A DNA stretch of 39,251 nucleotides, taken from assembly GCA_031366005.1 (NCBI GenBank), contig JANLZB010000047.1:1-39251 (forward strand), in the 5' to 3' direction. The stretch's first letter is position 1, and every line of letters begins with the position of its first letter. Source of the stretch: JANLUX01 sp031366005. Its GTDB lineage: Bacteria; Bacteroidota; Bacteroidia; AKYH767-A; OLB10. Below, piece after piece: positions 18,401 to 27,351 of the stretch. The notes beneath the pieces were generated by a model. That model worked only from the letters and a program-made list of their open reading frames with translations. It did no database searches and had not been told where the DNA came from. The position numbers and the translations under genes were made by a program.

Positions 18401-18526
18401 AGGTGAACTATTAAAAGCAATAAAAGATCTTTAAATGAAAATATATGTTTATCTGTAAAAGCTTCTATCGCCAATGTAATTGCCGCAACTCACATTAATT
18501 GGCAATATATTTTATACTTGTTTACA

Positions 18527-19039
18527 ATGCATGTAACCGTAACTGTATCATTTAAAGAGTATTTAAAGTTATTATACGCCATAACTTATCGTAAACCAAT
18601 CATGATTATCATATTGTGTGTTGATTTTATTATGTGGCTATGGATAGTGAGTTTTTATACACACTTGTTACCGTTGCCAGAACCTGTTTACTATCAGTAT
18701 GCAACTATAGTGTTAATTACCATTGTGCAACCTTTGGTAATTTATTATACAATAAGAAGAAACTATTACTCGAGTAATCACCTGAGAGAAAAACTGAAAA
18801 TTGAATTTACTGAGAAGGAAATTAAAATTCAGGGCGAATCGTTTTACATGGAATTAATGTGGACTAAAACTTATAAAACGATAGAGTTAAAACACTGGTA
18901 TCTTATTTATCAGAATAATTTATCGGCTGTCATAATTCCCAAAAAATCATTTAAATCACGTCAGGAAAAGTTATTTAAAGAATTGCTTTTATCTATTAAA
19001 GGCTTACATAAGCGTTTGCTTAATGAGGATATTACATAG
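18527..19039 (+). CDS. YcxB-like membrane protein
   Basis: 170 aa from the ATG at 18527; a TTG three codons earlier is less likely. There are two transmembrane segments (about residues 24-47 and 58-78, rich in I/L/V) followed by a soluble C-terminal domain that begins RNYYSSNHLREKLKIEFTEK and contains IPKKSF. That order matches the YcxB-like family, whose function is unknown. It is a single gene facing away from the T9SS gene, with a shared candidate operator upstream. Confidence 0.65.
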   Translation: MHVTVTVSFKEYLKLLYAITYRKPIMIIILCVDFIMWLWIVSFYTHLLPLPEPVYYQYATIVLITIVQPLVIYYTIRRNYYSSNHLREKLKIEFTEKEIKIQGESFYMELMWTKTYKTIELKHWYLIYQNNLSAVIIPKKSFKSRQEKLFKELLLSIKGLHKRLLNEDIT

Positions 19040-19058
19040 GAATAAAGCTTTCTCATTT

Positions 19059-19523
19059 TTATTGCATGATTAATTTCTGCCGGCTGATTTTATCTTTAGT
19101 TTCAACTTGAACAATATATGCTCCGCTCAACAGATTTGAAATGTCAATAGTTGTTTTCTCACTGATCACTCCCGCTGTATAAACTAATTCACCTAACATA
19201 TTGAATATTTTAATTTCTGATGGGGAACTCATCGCAGAAAGTGTAACCATTAAATAATCGGCAGTTGGATTCGGGAAAATGCTGAATGATAAAGTGTGAT
19301 CATCAAGAGTTGAAACTCCGGTTACTAAATAGCATTGAGATGTATCAATGGGCATATATGTTACAAGCCCGTAAATTACATTGTCATAAGAATCGTAAAA
19401 TGCTGCGGCAATAGTGGCTGAGTCTGAGGTACACCAATAATTATCTGATCTATTAAAATTAGCTGAAGTATTCATCAGCAAGCGGTAAGAAATATTATTA
19501 CAGATTTTATGATAATTAGTCAA
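19059..19523 (-). pseudogene. 5'-truncated beta-helix protein with T9SS sorting domain
   Basis: 154 codons with no signal peptide. The first part (NRSDNYWCTSDSATIAAAFY then IYGLVTYMPI) matches the last coil of right-handed parallel beta-helix proteins, normally NNWWGT..D..I...IYD..D....G.V.Y.P. The second part from IFPNPTADYL is a complete T9SS type A domain. A secreted protein needs a signal peptide and the helix upstream, both missing here: another gene starts 34 bp away on the opposite strand. I read this as the surviving 3' end of a gene cut by a deletion or insertion near 19525-19555. Confidence 0.7.
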
Positions 19524-19557
19524 GAAAAACGTAAAGGCAGAACTTTATTTTTGTTGC

Positions 19558-20382
19558 ATGTCAAAGCAACAACAAGAGGAAGCAAATCCAACAACAGAAT
19601 CAAAAAAAAATAAAATTGAATGGCACAATTATTTTCCCATAGCAAGTGCATTTTTGATTTTGTTTGGTGTCACCCGGTTAATTTATTTTTATTTATATTT
19701 TAATGTTCACATAATATCTTATTTGGAATTTTCCGAAATTATTACTTCATTTTTTGACATTTTATTAATTTCATTTTACTTAATATTTTATTCATTTTTA
19801 CAACAAATTTTTTCAAACCTGTATCAAGACATTAAAACTTATAGTAGAGATTTTAATACATGGGTAAGCCAAGATAAGTTTCACAAAAGATTACCTATCT
19901 ATATTAAACTATTTTATCCCTATTTCTTTAGCAGTATTATTCTGTTATTTGTATTTGATAACTTATTTTTTTTATTAACTGAAATACATCTACTATTTTT
20001 AATAATCGGTATTTTTATATCGCTAACTTTTATTATTGTCAAATCCGAAATTGAAAGACCACATTATATATTTAGTTTAAATGGAGCTTATTTAGATGGT
20101 GAAATGTTTCCCAAATTAAAAAAATATTTTCATTTTGTTTTTAATTTCCTTTTATCAATTCTTGTTCTAATAACTTTTGTGACTAAACAAGTTTCACATA
20201 TTAAAAATGATAATTCAACCTATGGAACCAGAATCACACTTGACAATGATTCCACTTTGATTTCTGATTCAACAACTTATTATGTTGGTAAAACACAGAA
20301 CTATGTTTTCATTTTTCATGAAAAAGAAAAATCAACACAAGTCATTCCTATGACAAGGGTGAAGGAAATGTTTGTGCATTAA
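19558..20382 (+). CDS. Multi-pass membrane protein, unknown function
   Basis: 274 aa. Four or five hydrophobic segments lie at about residues 27-47, 54-85, 119-140, 143-160 and 190-209, separated by basic loops. The C-terminal 65 residues (about 210-274) form a soluble domain with ITLDNDSTLISDSTTYYVGK, which resembles a small beta-sandwich. The gene is richer in A/T than its neighbours, with very many Phe/Ile/Tyr codons, which suggests recent acquisition. No family recognised. It sits against the truncated T9SS pseudogene. Confidence 0.65.
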   Translation: MSKQQQEEANPTTESKKNKIEWHNYFPIASAFLILFGVTRLIYFYLYFNVHIISYLEFSEIITSFFDILLISFYLIFYSFLQQIFSNLYQDIKTYSRDFNTWVSQDKFHKRLPIYIKLFYPYFFSSIILLFVFDNLFFLLTEIHLLFLIIGIFISLTFIIVKSEIERPHYIFSLNGAYLDGEMFPKLKKYFHFVFNFLLSILVLITFVTKQVSHIKNDNSTYGTRITLDNDSTLISDSTTYYVGKTQNYVFIFHEKEKSTQVIPMTRVKEMFVH

Positions 20383-20672
20383 ATATCTTTATTTAAGTAG
20401 AATTTAATTCTCCCTACTGAATCCATAAAATGTTTTTCATCTACTTCAAACCCGATGAATTCCACTTGACCATTTTCCAATGCAGGATTGCACTTGATGC
20501 ACTTCCTAAATGTGTGTCTATGATTTAGTGTCCGGCTGAAATGAAGTTCTGGTGCAGGTGAAACAAAGTTGCCTTCAAAATTTCCTTCCATTCCATTAAT
20601 GATTCCAAGAAAACCTCTTGAAAAAATATTTTTGGTGAACAGCAAAAGAAGATAGGTGACAGTTTTTGCCAT
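20379..20672 (-). CDS. Hypothetical protein (doubtful)
   Basis: 97 codons, convergent with and overlapping the preceding gene by 4 bp. It contains HTFRKCIKCNPALENGQVEF then GFEVDEKHFMDSVG; the CIKC pair and mixed charge look protein-like. No family or signal recognised, and the N-terminal 30 residues are poor. It may be a gene remnant in the region between the orphan membrane gene and tRNA-Ser. Confidence 0.3.
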   Translation of the reverse strand: MAKTVTYLLLLFTKNIFSRGFLGIINGMEGNFEGNFVSPAPELHFSRTLNHRHTFRKCIKCNPALENGQVEFIGFEVDEKHFMDSVGRIKFYLNKDI

Positions 20673-20741
20673 CTATTTTGCCACCCTTTTTTCCGATTTT
20701 GCTCTTATGTCTGACTTTCAATCAGTTAGCTATTCTATTTG

Positions 20742-20828
20742 CGGAGAGTTAGGGATTCGAACCCCAGGAGGCTGTAACACCTCAACAGTTTTCAAGACTG
20801 CCGCAATCGACCGCTCTGCCAACTCTCC
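20742..20828 (-). tRNA. tRNA-Ser (anticodon UGA)
   Basis: 87 nt read on the minus strand. The acceptor stem GGAGAGT pairs with ACTCTCC, followed by discriminator G. The anticodon loop CTTGAAA gives UGA at 20792-20794 (read from the opposite strand). A long variable arm and T-loop GGTTCGAATCC mark a class II (Ser) tRNA. CCA is not encoded. Confidence 0.95.
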
Positions 20829-20955
20829 GGGGCGAAGATAGTACAAAATTGTAACCTCCAAATTTTTACAGTTCAACGATGCTTAACATTTTTTACTGCC
20901 GCCATCGCTAATATATTCTTCGTAATTTTAACGTGTAAAATAAAACTATACTGAT

Positions 20956-22425
20956 ATGAAACGTATCCTGTTATTTTGTGCGATCATCAGCTTGTCACTT
21001 AATGTAGCAGAGTCAAAAAACCTGAAAGCGCGTTTCGCTTATTCCACTTTTTACATGCCTGAAAAAGGTCCTTACGTGGAAACTTATCTCTCTGTGGAAG
21101 GCAACACAGTAAATTATGTGCCTGTGGAAAATCAAAAAACCCAGGCAACCATTGAGGTATCACTTATATTCAAACAGGGTGATGCCATCAAATATTTTGA
21201 TAAGTACAATCTGCTGAGCCCTGAGCAAACTGCGGAGGTAGCTCCTAAGTTTAATTACCTCGATCAGCAGCGCATTCCGCTCCCCAATGGTAATTATCAG
21301 CTGGAGCTCAGCATCCGCGATAAAAACAGCGATGCAAAACCTTATACGCTCAACCAGGTAATAAAGGTGGAGTATTACCCCAACATTGTTTCTATTTCTG
21401 ACATTGAAGTGCTTGATAGTTACACCAAAACCAATGATGCACAGGATAAGCTGAACCGCAACGGGTATAAAATGGTTCCCTTTGTGGATAATTTTTTTCC
21501 TGATGAAATAAATTCTCTAAAGTTTTACGCTGAGATTTATAATACTTCATCGCTGCTCAATGACGATGCATATTTACTCACTTACCATATTGAAACTTAC
21601 GAGGGAAAACAAATTATCGAGACGTTTAAACGCTTTAGCAAGCAAACCGCAAAGCCGGTAAATGTTTTACTTACTGAATATGATATTAAAGATCTCCCTT
21701 CAGGAAACTATAATCTGGTAATAGAAGTTCGCAACCGAAGCAACGAGTTGCTTGCTATGCGTGAAACGTTTTTTCAACGTAGTAAAAATTTACCTCTTGC
21801 TGAATCGGGTTTTGTTGATTTCAGAACGCTGGATGTTTCAAACACTTTTGCTGGTTCTTTAACAGATAAAGACACGCTTGCTGATTATATTAAAAGCATT
21901 CGTCCCATAGCAGGCAGTCTTGAAAATTCTTTTATTGATAATCAATTATCCATTGCTGATTTAAAAATGATGCAACAGTTTTTCTATGATTTCTGGCAGC
22001 GTAAAAATCCACAAAATCCTTATGTTGGATGGATGACCTATAAGGCTGAAGTGGACAAAGTAAATGCAACATATTCCCAGTCGCGTAAAAAAGGATACGA
22101 TACTGACCAGGGAAGGGTGTATTTACAATATGGACCTCCCAATGCCATATCTCCAAATTATAATGAACCTAATACTTACCCGTATGAGATATGGCATTAT
22201 TACACCATAAAAAAGCAGACGAACAGGAAATTCGTTTTCTATAACCCGGATATGGTGAGTAAAAGTTTCACTTTGTTGCATAGTGATGCCATAGGCGAAC
22301 CTAACGATCCGCAATGGCAGATGCGCCTTTATAACCGCACTGTTCAGAATACAGACTTCGACCAGGAGAAAGTGAAGCAGGGTTATGGCCAACACTCGCA
22401 GGAGCAATTCAAAAATCCGCATTAA
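20956..22425 (+). CDS. GWxTD domain-containing protein
   Basis: 489 aa with a signal peptide (cleavage near NVAES). The last third carries the GWxTD domain with NPYVGWMTYKAEVDKVNATY and GYDTDQGRVYLQYGPPNAIS; here the signature reads GWMTY rather than GWxTD, which is within family variation. The family is widespread in Bacteroidota and Acidobacteria, and its function is unknown. The N-terminal 300 residues look like two or three beta-sandwich modules. A terminator follows and a tRNA precedes, so it is probably monocistronic. Confidence 0.88.
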   Translation: MKRILLFCAIISLSLNVAESKNLKARFAYSTFYMPEKGPYVETYLSVEGNTVNYVPVENQKTQATIEVSLIFKQGDAIKYFDKYNLLSPEQTAEVAPKFNYLDQQRIPLPNGNYQLELSIRDKNSDAKPYTLNQVIKVEYYPNIVSISDIEVLDSYTKTNDAQDKLNRNGYKMVPFVDNFFPDEINSLKFYAEIYNTSSLLNDDAYLLTYHIETYEGKQIIETFKRFSKQTAKPVNVLLTEYDIKDLPSGNYNLVIEVRNRSNELLAMRETFFQRSKNLPLAESGFVDFRTLDVSNTFAGSLTDKDTLADYIKSIRPIAGSLENSFIDNQLSIADLKMMQQFFYDFWQRKNPQNPYVGWMTYKAEVDKVNATYSQSRKKGYDTDQGRVYLQYGPPNAISPNYNEPNTYPYEIWHYYTIKKQTNRKFVFYNPDMVSKSFTLLHSDAIGEPNDPQWQMRLYNRTVQNTDFDQEKVKQGYGQHSQEQFKNPH

Positions 22426-22457
22426 TAGACAGGTTAATTTAATAAATTTAGTTTTGC

Positions 22458-22490
22458 AGGGCATCAATCAAATTGGTGCCCTTTTATTTT
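22458..22490 (+). terminator. Rho-independent terminator of the GWxTD gene
   Basis: An 11-bp stem AGGGCATCAAT / ATTGGTGCCCT (one G.T pair), 3-nt loop, followed by TTTATTTT. It ends 8 bp before the next start codon. Confidence 0.85.
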
Positions 22491-22498
22491 AAGCCCTC

Positions 22499-23533
22499 AT
22501 GAATGATAGTAGTATTGCAATAGTTATTCTGAACTGGAATGGACGTGGTTTTTTAGAACGGTTTCTTCCTTCTGTAATTACATATAGCACAATCGCTCAA
22601 ATAATTATTGCTGATAATCATTCAAGTGATGATTCAGTTGCTTACATAAAAAATAATTATCCACAGATAAAACTTATTTTGTTAGAAGAAAATTATGGCT
22701 TTACAGGAGGATACAACAAAGCGCTTAAGGAGGTTAAGGCAGATATTTATGTGCTTTTAAATTCTGATGTTGAAGTCACCCCGGGCTGGCTTGATCCTGT
22801 TATTAATTTAATGAATGGTGATGATAAGATTGCAGTTTGTCAGCCAAAAATCCGGTCGTATCACGATCAGGAACTGCTAGAACATGCAGGTGCTTCGGGT
22901 GGCTTCATTGATTATCTGGGATACCCCTTTTGCAGAGGAAGGATATATAATTACCTTGAAGAAGACAGAGGTCAGTATAATGACGAACGTGAAATTTTTT
23001 GGGCAACAGGTGCTTGTATGTTTATCCGTTCAGCTATTTTTCATCAGCTTGGCGGTTTTGACGATGATTTTTTTGCTCACATGGAAGAGATTGATTTGTG
23101 CTGGCGTATTCATCGTGGAGGTTATAAAATTATGGTTCAACCTGCGAGTGTTGTTTATCATGTTGGTGGTGGAACATTGCCTAAGCACAATCCGCGAAAG
23201 ACATATTATAATTTCCGCAACAATCTGATGATGATTCATAAAAATCAAATTGCTCCGCATGTGTGGTGGATTTTAATTGTACGATTATTTTTAGATGGAT
23301 TGGCTGGCATTAAATTTCTTTTAGAAGGTCATGCAGCAGATTGCATGGCAGTACTGAAAGCACATTTTTATTTCTATAAACATTTTACAAGAAGGCAAAA
23401 GCTTCGGGAGCAATCTCTTCCTGATAGAAATCATAAGCTGCCAAATGTCTATCAGAAAAATATTGTGCTTGCCTATTATGTGCTTGGCAAAAAAAAATTC
23501 AGTGAATTACAACAGGATAAATTTTCGAAATAA
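22499..23533 (+). CDS. Glycosyltransferase family 2
   Basis: 344 aa. The GT-A fold starts at residue 6 (IAIVILNWNGRGFLERFLPS), with nucleotide-binding DNHSSDDS, LNSDVEVTPGWLDP (Asp-x-Asp-like motif), then FWATGACMFIRS, GGFDDDFFAHMEEIDLCWRI and GG...RKTYYNFRNN. This resembles rhamnosyl/dTDP-sugar transferases for polysaccharide or O-antigen. Hydrophobic residues around 250-285 may anchor it to the membrane. There is no glycan cluster around it, so the acceptor is unknown. It is followed 31 bp later by an FAH-family gene. Confidence 0.9.
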   Translation: MNDSSIAIVILNWNGRGFLERFLPSVITYSTIAQIIIADNHSSDDSVAYIKNNYPQIKLILLEENYGFTGGYNKALKEVKADIYVLLNSDVEVTPGWLDPVINLMNGDDKIAVCQPKIRSYHDQELLEHAGASGGFIDYLGYPFCRGRIYNYLEEDRGQYNDEREIFWATGACMFIRSAIFHQLGGFDDDFFAHMEEIDLCWRIHRGGYKIMVQPASVVYHVGGGTLPKHNPRKTYYNFRNNLMMIHKNQIAPHVWWILIVRLFLDGLAGIKFLLEGHAADCMAVLKAHFYFYKHFTRRQKLREQSLPDRNHKLPNVYQKNIVLAYYVLGKKKFSELQQDKFSK

Positions 23534-23564
23534 AAATAATTCAAACAATTTAGTAATTTAGAAG

Positions 23565-24176
23565 ATGAAAATAATTTGTGTCGGGCGAAACTATGCAGAA
23601 CATGCGAAAGAACTTAACAATGTAGTGGAAGAGAGCCCGGTTATTTTTATGAAACCGGAAACAGCTTTGCTTACTCCGCGCCAACCTTTTTTTTACCCGA
23701 AATTTTCTAATGATATCCATCACGAAGTAGAAATAGTGGTGAGGATAAATAAAGTGGGAAAAAATATTGCTCAAAAGTTTGCTCATAAATATTATCAGGA
23801 GATAACTGTAGGAATTGATTTCACTGCCAGGGATCTTCAGCAACAACTAAAAACCAAAGGACTTCCTTGGGAACTTGCAAAAGCTTTTGATGGTTCAGCA
23901 CCGGTTGGAACTTTTATCAGTAAAGAGGAATTTGAATCAGTTGAGAAAATTGACTTCGCATTAAATATTAATGGCATTCAAAAACAAAAAGGCAATTCTG
24001 CAGAAATGATTCACTCCATCGATAAAATAATTTCGTTTGTGTCGGGCTTCATCACTTTAAAAAAGGGAGATCTGATTTTTACAGGAACGCCAAAAGGAGT
24101 GAGCGCAGTTAAAATAAATGACATATTAGAAGCATTTATAGGAGAAAAAAAACTATTAACCGTAAAAGTGAAGTAA
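23565..24176 (+). CDS. Fumarylacetoacetate hydrolase (FAH) family protein
   Basis: 203 aa, short single-domain form. It shows the start KIICVGRNYAEHAKEL, metal-ligand motif HHEVEIVVRI (Glu pair near residue 63) and GIDFTARDLQ (Asp near residue 87), then a conserved TGTPKGVS near 179. Relatives act as acylpyruvase, oxaloacetate decarboxylase or 2-oxo-hepta-diene hydrolase. Which one cannot be assigned. It is probably co-transcribed with the glycosyltransferase. Confidence 0.9.
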   Translation: MKIICVGRNYAEHAKELNNVVEESPVIFMKPETALLTPRQPFFYPKFSNDIHHEVEIVVRINKVGKNIAQKFAHKYYQEITVGIDFTARDLQQQLKTKGLPWELAKAFDGSAPVGTFISKEEFESVEKIDFALNINGIQKQKGNSAEMIHSIDKIISFVSGFITLKKGDLIFTGTPKGVSAVKINDILEAFIGEKKLLTVKVK

Positions 24177-24212
24177 TACCCCTCATAGTACATAATTAAA
24201 TGTATTTGTAGT

Positions 24213-24220
24213 TAATTTTG
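24213..24220 (+). promoter_or_regulatory. -7 promoter box (TAATTTTG) of the c-type cytochrome-like operon
   Basis: Exact match to the Bacteroidota TAnnTTTG box, 21 bp before the ATG at 24242. No good -33 TTTG is found at the usual spacing. It shows that translation cannot start at the TTG at 24218, which lies inside the box. Confidence 0.5.
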
Positions 24221-24241
24221 ATCCACACAAATAAAGTCAAA

Positions 24242-25090
24242 ATGAAAAAAACTTACATCATATCATTACTCATTCTTATTACATTTTTTGCTGTTGCAGA
24301 TATTATGGATGAAAATGGTAAAGCAGGTAAAACCGGTTCGCCTGGAGAAAATAATTGCACGGGATGTCATACAAGTTTTCCGGTAAATTCAGGAATTGGT
24401 TCACTCACTATATCATCGCCCACATTAGCTCCTGACTGGGAATATATGCTTGATAGTATATATCAGATTGATGTAACAGTTCAACAAACAGGAAGTCCGC
24501 TTTTTGGGTTTGGATTTGAAGCATTGAGAACAAGCAACAACACCAATGGCGGATCCTTCATTTTAACAAATACGCTGGAAACACAATTAAAGATTGCCAA
24601 TATAAATGGATCCAACAGAACAAATGTTGTTCACAAACAAAATGGTGGCTTAACAAATGATTCACATACTTTTTCTTTTAGGTGGAAAGCGCCTTCAACC
24701 AATGTTGGTAATATTATGTTTTATGCAGCAGGTAATGCAACAGACAATCAAGGTGATTCGCTTGGAGATTATATTTATACCATCTCACAATTGTTAACTC
24801 CCTTCGCCACAGGAATTGCTGAAACTGTATCAAATAATAAATTAAGCTTATTCCCTAATCCTGCCCATGACTTTATTGATATAAGCAGATTTGGCAATTC
24901 TTCAACAATGGTTTACCAGTTGATTGATTGCAATGGATGTGTTGTTTTTCAAGTAAACAGAAATAACCTTATAATTAATACGCCAGTCAGAATTCAATTA
25001 CCCCGAAACTTAAATAATGGCACTTATTTTTTAAAGGCAACAGACGCAAACAATAATACGGCAGTTGGTAAAGTTTTTGTGTACAATTAA
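24242..25090 (+). CDS. T9SS protein with choice-of-anchor V domain and a CxxCH haem-type motif
   Basis: 282 aa from the ATG at 24242. The signal peptide (MKKTYIISLLILITFFAVAD) is followed at once by GENNCTGCHTSF: Cys39-x-x-Cys42-His43, a canonical cytochrome c attachment motif. Residues about 55-195 match the choice-of-anchor V domain (FGFGFEALRTSN, then HTFSFRWKAPSTNVGNIMFYAAGNA). The C-terminus from LFPNPAHD is a T9SS type A domain. It is the first gene of a five-gene operon. Possible role: cell-surface haem protein or redox sensor. Haem binding is inference. Confidence 0.8.
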   Translation: MKKTYIISLLILITFFAVADIMDENGKAGKTGSPGENNCTGCHTSFPVNSGIGSLTISSPTLAPDWEYMLDSIYQIDVTVQQTGSPLFGFGFEALRTSNNTNGGSFILTNTLETQLKIANINGSNRTNVVHKQNGGLTNDSHTFSFRWKAPSTNVGNIMFYAAGNATDNQGDSLGDYIYTISQLLTPFATGIAETVSNNKLSLFPNPAHDFIDISRFGNSSTMVYQLIDCNGCVVFQVNRNNLIINTPVRIQLPRNLNNGTYFLKATDANNNTAVGKVFVYN

Positions 25091-25110
25091 AAAATTACCA
25101 CTACTATTAA

Positions 25111-25491
25111 ATGAGATTGCAATCTTTATTGATAAATTGTTTGTTTACCGGATCGCTCGCAATTGCTTTTTCTTCCTGCAAAAATGAGTTAGCTGTACCT
25201 GCGGATCCCCAAATAAGTTTTGGAACAGATGTAAGAACAATTATTTCTGCTAACTGCACGTTCAGCGGATGTCATGGAACCGGTAATTATCAAAGGATAC
25301 AATTACTGACTTACGAGGATGTAATAAAAAACGGAGGTATTGAAAATACCACAGCAACCAGAACAAAGTTGTATAAATCCATCACAGGAAAGGGAAAAGA
25401 ATTAATGCCCCCATCTCCTTATTCACCACTAACTGATTTGCAAATACAAACCATTTTATTATGGATAAGACAAGGTGCGAAAAATAATTAA
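25111..25491 (+). CDS. Cytochrome c-like lipoprotein with CX4CH motif
   Basis: 126 aa. A lipoprotein signal (lipobox AFSSC, Cys23) is followed by a cytochrome c-like core: QISFGTDVRTIISANCTFSG with Cys49-x4-Cys54-His55, a possible axial Met in ELMPPSP and a C-terminal helix LTDLQIQTILLWIRQGA. The spacing between the two Cys is 4 residues rather than 2, which is unusual for covalent haem; this subfamily is common in Bacteroidota. It lies 20 bp after the first gene and 3 bp before the next. Confidence 0.8.
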   Translation: MRLQSLLINCLFTGSLAIAFSSCKNELAVPADPQISFGTDVRTIISANCTFSGCHGTGNYQRIQLLTYEDVIKNGGIENTTATRTKLYKSITGKGKELMPPSPYSPLTDLQIQTILLWIRQGAKNN

Positions 25492-25494
25492 GGG

Positions 25495-25890
25495 ATGAAA
25501 AATATTATAGGAATTGTTTGTCTGATTTTTTTATTGTCCTCTTGTTATTACGATAATTTAGGTGAGATGCATCCTGAAACCGGACTTACAGAAGATTGCG
25601 ATTCCAGCAATGTAACTTTTAGTAAAGACATCAAGCCAATACTTGATCAATATTGCGGATCTGGAAATGATAATTGTCATTCATCATCTAATACAGGGGC
25701 AAATCCTGCATTAGATACTTATTCCAATGTAAGTGATTTGGTAAATCTCGATCAGGGAGTTCAATTACTTTCAAGTATTACACATGATGATCCTTCACAT
25801 TTTAATCCAATGCCAAAAGACGGAGGAAAGCTTTCTGAATGTAAGATCAATAAGTTTAGAGCGTGGATAAAAAATAATCTGCCACAATGA
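25495..25890 (+). CDS. Cytochrome c-like lipoprotein with CX6CH motif
   Basis: 131 aa. Lipobox FLLSSC (Cys17). The core is VTFSKDIKPILDQYCGSGND with Cys54-x6-Cys61-His62, possible ligand Met in FNPMPKDGG and a final helix KINKFRAWIKNNL. It is clearly a paralogue-type of the preceding lipoprotein but with an even longer Cys-Cys spacing. The second conserved Cys near LSEC may replace a ligand or form a disulfide. It is within the same operon. Confidence 0.8.
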   Translation: MKNIIGIVCLIFLLSSCYYDNLGEMHPETGLTEDCDSSNVTFSKDIKPILDQYCGSGNDNCHSSSNTGANPALDTYSNVSDLVNLDQGVQLLSSITHDDPSHFNPMPKDGGKLSECKINKFRAWIKNNLPQ

Positions 25891-25903
25891 TCAAATAATA
25901 TCT

Positions 25904-26809
25904 ATGAAAATTAAATTTATTCTTATTTCGATACTGTTTTCTTTTTCTATTCTGCAATCGTTCTCTCAGGTTGATTTACTTGATATTGCCGATAAAAATA
26001 AGAAAGCAAATAAAGATTATACTATTGCAACATTCAAGTACACACGGTTAATAAATACGCAAACTTCTGAAACCCTTGGCAAAAGAACGTTGGATGTTTT
26101 AATATCTCATCGCTTCGGTAATCTCAACTCCGGTGGAAATAATTTATGGGGATTAGATGGGCCTGCCAATATCCGGTTAGCTCTTGAATACAGCTATGAT
26201 GGCAGATTAATGGGTGGTATTGGAAGAAGTTCTTACCAAAAAATGTATGATGGCTTTTTAAAATTTCGTTTGCTAAGACAAACTGTTGATGGAAAAATGC
26301 CCTTGAGTTTAACGCTGTATTCAGCAATGTTTTACACCGCGCAAAAGGATATAAACAAGCAATCTAATGGTTATGACCGTTATCAATATTCCGTTGACCG
26401 GATGTCTTTTGTTGAACAAATAATAATTGCAAGAAAATTTTCTCAACGTTTTTCAATTCAGCTTGCACCCATTTTTGTTCATTATAATCAAGTGGAAAAA
26501 ATACGTGACAAAAATGATAGTTACGCAATTGCCGTAGCAGCACGTTATAAATTTACTAAACGATGGGCAATCACAACAGAATATGTTTGGCGGGTGAAAC
26601 ATGATTATGATGAAAATAAATATTATGACAGCTTTGGCTTAGGTTTTGACATAGAAACTGGTGGACACGTATTTCAGATTCATTTGACAAATTCATTTGG
26701 TATCAGCGATAATCAGTATATTCCATACACTGCAACAAAATGGAACAATGCAGGCATACGATTAGGATATAATCTATCAAGAGTATTTAATTTACCGGCT
26801 AAGAAATGA
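25904..26809 (+). CDS. DUF5777 family outer-membrane beta-barrel protein
   Basis: 301 aa. The signal peptide ends FSQ (about residue 22). The alternating hydrophobic and polar strands through residues 40-300 form a predicted beta-barrel. The segments KRTLDVLISHRFGNLNSGGN and LWGLDGPANIRLALEYSYDG are characteristic of DUF5777. Its stop (TGA) overlaps the next gene's ATG as ATGA, indicating coupled translation. The ligand or pore role is unknown; its place with the haem-type lipoproteins suggests an outer-membrane part of the same system. Confidence 0.85.
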   Translation: MKIKFILISILFSFSILQSFSQVDLLDIADKNKKANKDYTIATFKYTRLINTQTSETLGKRTLDVLISHRFGNLNSGGNNLWGLDGPANIRLALEYSYDGRLMGGIGRSSYQKMYDGFLKFRLLRQTVDGKMPLSLTLYSAMFYTAQKDINKQSNGYDRYQYSVDRMSFVEQIIIARKFSQRFSIQLAPIFVHYNQVEKIRDKNDSYAIAVAARYKFTKRWAITTEYVWRVKHDYDENKYYDSFGLGFDIETGGHVFQIHLTNSFGISDNQYIPYTATKWNNAGIRLGYNLSRVFNLPAKK

Positions 26810-27351
26810 AGAAGGGCTTAATAATTCTGTTTCTTTTTATTTATGTAAATGCCCCTGCGCAGATTTACATCAGTAAAGCATGTGAAATTTCTTTTTTTTC
26901 TGCAACACCAATGGAAAATATTGACGCGGTTAATACTTCTGCTGTGCCGGTTTTAAACACTACCACTAATGAGATTGTGGTGAAAATTCCTATTACCTCA
27001 TTTATTTTTAAAAGCGAACTCATGCAGGATCATTTTAATGAGAATTATATGGAGAGTGAGAAATATCCATTTGCTGTTTTTAAAGGAAAGATTAATGAGA
27101 CAATTGATTATACAAAAAAACTTTGCTATCCTGTCAGTGCTACTGGTAACTTAAGTATGCATGGTGAAGAAAAATGTGTAATTATTCATGGAACTGTTAC
27201 GCCCGCTGACGGCAAAATTATTATTGAAGGAAAATTTAAATTAAAGCTGAGCGATTACAATATTAAAATTCCAAAAATGCTATTGCAGAATATTGCTGAG
27301 GAAGTAGATGTATCAGTGAGTACAACGCTTGAACCTTACGTAAGGAATTAA
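26806..27351 (+). CDS. YceI family protein
   Basis: 181 aa. Signal peptide ends near residue 18 (NAPAQ). The lipocalin-like YceI fold, which binds polyprenoid chains, is seen in CEISFFSATPMENIDAVNTS, FIFKSELMQDHFNENYMESE, SEKYPFAVFKG and TGNLSMHGEE. It ends the five-gene operon and converges with preA, the two stop codons overlapping by 4 bp (TTAA). Its partner lipid may be an isoprenoid quinone, which would fit a redox operon (inference). Confidence 0.9.
   Translation: MKKGLIILFLFIYVNAPAQIYISKACEISFFSATPMENIDAVNTSAVPVLNTTTNEIVVKIPITSFIFKSELMQDHFNENYMESEKYPFAVFKGKINETIDYTKKLCYPVSATGNLSMHGEEKCVIIHGTVTPADGKIIIEGKFKLKLSDYNIKIPKMLLQNIAEEVDVSVSTTLEPYVRN

Noticed and set aside
18511..18520. TATACTTG as a promoter of the YcxB-like gene
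   Set aside because: One mismatch to TAnnTTTG, and no -33 box at the expected distance; not enough support.
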